This document shows positions 62,550 to 64,000 of a DNA stretch of 64,000 nucleotides, in pieces (position 1 is the first letter of the stretch; each line of letters starts with the position of its first letter). Origin of the DNA: an uncultured Bacteroidales bacterium (lineage in GTDB: Bacteria > Bacteroidota > Bacteroidia > Bacteroidales > UBA932). The DNA lies in the NCBI GenBank assembly GCA_900316045.1, contig ONBM01000003.1, positions 1 to 64,000 on the forward strand, in the 5' to 3' direction. Both the position numbers and the translations under genes were made by a program. The notes beneath the pieces were generated by a model that saw only the letters and a list, made by a program, of their open reading frames with translations, had not been told where the DNA came from and ran no database searches.

Positions 62550-64000
62550 ATGTCTATTCTTAACAAATCAGGCTTAGCTTCATTGTCCCTGCTTTCCCTT
62601 CTGACTCTTTTTTCTTGCACGGAAGAAATCTCCAGCAAGAAAGAAGGTGTTGTCTCAGTCGTCCCAAGACCGGCAACAGCAGAATTCCACAAAGGTTATT
62701 TCAAGACCCAAGGAACGGGTGGGCACGCTTCCAGTGCCGAAACCAATCTTGACCCTTCTTTAAGAGAAACCCTTGGACGAGAAGGATACGTATTGAATGT
62801 GACAAAGGCAGGCATTTCAATAAAAGCGGCAACCGATACCGGGATTTTCTACGGGATGCAGACAGTAAAGCAGCTCACCGACAGCAACGGAGTACGGTGC
62901 GCAAACATCACAGACTATCCTCGGTTTGGGTACAGAGGCATTCACTTGGATGTCTCGCGCCATTTCTTCTCAAAAGAAGAAATATTGAAAATCCTGGACG
63001 AAATGGCATATTACAAGCTTAACCAGTTTCATCTTCACTTAACGGACAATGGAGGATGGAGGTTGCAGATTGACTCCTATCCTAAGCTGACAGAACTTGG
63101 GTCATACAGGGTCATGAAAGACTGGGATGGATGGTGGAAGCTGGACAAAAGGTATTTCTGCACGAAAGACACTCCCGGAGCATACGGAGGCTATTACACG
63201 AAAGACGATATTCGCGAAATAGTAAGGTATGCAGAGGATCGATATATTAACGTTATTCCAGAAATAGAATTTCCCGCACACTCCGATCCTGTATTTGTCG
63301 GTTATCCTGAACTCAATTGCACTGACACTCAATACGGCAATGGAGAATTCTGCCCTGCCGACGAAAAGGTTTACGACTTAGCCGAAAGCGTATTGTCGGA
63401 GGTGATGGAGCTCTTCCCATCAAAGGAAATAATCATTGGCGGAGATGAGGCGAGGAAACATGCCTGGCATGATTGCAATGCATGCAAGGCCCTGATGGAG
63501 AGAGAAGGAATGACTTCTTACGACGACCTTCAATGCTACATGATAAGACGATTGCAGAAATTTCTCAACGGTCATGGCAGGATAATGGGCGGATGGGACG
63601 AAATCCTCAAAAATGAAGATCTGGCAAGTTCTTCGGTCGTATACTCATACAGAGGCGAGAAAGGAGGCATACGGGCGGCAAACAGAGGTTTGCGTACTGT
63701 GATGACCCCTGGTGAGATCCTTTATTTCGACTGGTATCAGGCCTCTCCGAAAGAAGAGCAAAAGGCAATGTACGGATATTCTCCATTAAAGAAAATGTTC
63801 GTTTTCGATCCGCAACCCATCAGCCCAGGACGCGCTGCTTTCAACGAGAGCTTGATCGAGGGAAAGAGGGTCTCTCCTGATACTGTTGAATACATCCTGC
63901 CGGAGAACATGGGGAATGTCATCGGTGTTCAAGGCTGCGCATGGACAGAATACATTCCTACCGAAAGCCATCTAGAATATATGATGTTTCCACGATTGCT
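62550..64000 (+). CDS. GH20 beta-N-acetylhexosaminidase, 3' end outside the window
   Basis: The start codon lies one base after the GH123 stop. The frame is open to the window end (483 full codons). Signal and lipobox MSILNKSGLASLSLLSLLTLFSC; a short N-terminal GH20b domain (VLNVTKAGISIKAATDTGIFYGMQT, in part); then the barrel with RGIHLDVSRHFFSKEEI, LNQFHLHLTDNGGWRLQI, VIPEIEFPAHSDP, IIIGGDEARKHAW with the catalytic Asp-Glu, and GCAWTEYI. It should remove terminal beta-GlcNAc or beta-GalNAc by substrate-assisted catalysis. The active site carries the expected residues. Role in PUL3: exo-trimming after the GH123-like enzyme. Confidence 0.93.
   Translation, partial: MSILNKSGLASLSLLSLLTLFSCTEEISSKKEGVVSVVPRPATAEFHKGYFKTQGTGGHASSAETNLDPSLRETLGREGYVLNVTKAGISIKAATDTGIFYGMQTVKQLTDSNGVRCANITDYPRFGYRGIHLDVSRHFFSKEEILKILDEMAYYKLNQFHLHLTDNGGWRLQIDSYPKLTELGSYRVMKDWDGWWKLDKRYFCTKDTPGAYGGYYTKDDIREIVRYAEDRYINVIPEIEFPAHSDPVFVGYPELNCTDTQYGNGEFCPADEKVYDLAESVLSEVMELFPSKEIIIGGDEARKHAWHDCNACKALMEREGMTSYDDLQCYMIRRLQKFLNGHGRIMGGWDEILKNEDLASSSVVYSYRGEKGGIRAANRGLRTVMTPGEILYFDWYQASPKEEQKAMYGYSPLKKMFVFDPQPISPGRAAFNESLIEGKRVSPDTVEYILPENMGNVIGVQGCAWTEYIPTESHLEYMMFPRL

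Overview
The window comes from a member of the Bacteroidales, probably a gut or host-associated glycan degrader. The evidence is four SusC/SusD pairs, lipoprotein signal peptides with short lipoboxes, a hybrid two-component regulator, an Mfa/Fim-type fimbrial cluster, and promoters with the Bacteroidetes -7 element TAnnTTTG. No rRNA, tRNA or CRISPR was seen. The standard code is used.

Layout. (1) 1-13582, minus strand: a polysaccharide utilisation locus (PUL1) that looks built for galactomannan. It has SusC, SusD, a fimbrillin-like FISUMP lipoprotein, a GH5 mannanase-like enzyme, two GH36 alpha-galactosidases and the start of a GH2 beta-mannosidase-like gene. A LacI-type regulator and its operators lie upstream. 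(2) 13593-16507, minus: a tight GlcNAc/MurNAc recycling and housekeeping cluster (GlcNAc kinase-like, murQ, recR, mntP). (3) 16615-21238: an SGNH esterase, then pnuC divergent from a BtuB-like receptor and a BtuG-like beta-propeller lipoprotein (vitamin or cofactor uptake). (4) 21340-29598, plus: a fimbrial cluster with an AraC-like regulator, a DUF3575 protein, Mfa1-like and Mfa2/FimB-like subunits and a FISUMP adhesin. (5) 29636-31528: a RAYT/IS200-type HUH transposase between two identical 99-bp double-hairpin elements, each bordered by a different tandem satellite. (6) 31506-33002: a DUF486 membrane protein and class II aldolase. (7) 33320-38251: an orphan SusC/SusD pair (PUL2) that looks truncated. 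(8) 38124-41765: LysR regulator, ric and hcp (nitrosative/oxidative stress). (9) 41806-64000: PUL3, with a hybrid two-component regulator, two SusC/SusD pairs, a lipoprotein with an NAGPA-like C-terminus, and a divergent operon of a GH28-like beta-helix enzyme, a GH123-like enzyme and a GH20 hexosaminidase running off the end. The enzymes suggest a GalNAc/GlcNAc-containing host glycan.

Two things stand out. First, the transposase/satellite locus at 29.6-31.5 kb resembles a REPtron but has private satellites on each side. Second, an unusual number of genes carry small lesions: a 10-bp tandem duplication in the GH5 signal region, an out-of-frame GH5/GH36 junction, a short deletion in lacI, a 25-bp tandem duplication in murQ, an in-frame amber codon in the AraC gene, and a susD whose 3' end runs into the convergent lysR. 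Either this strain is losing or switching these functions, or the assembly has local errors. Read mapping would decide.
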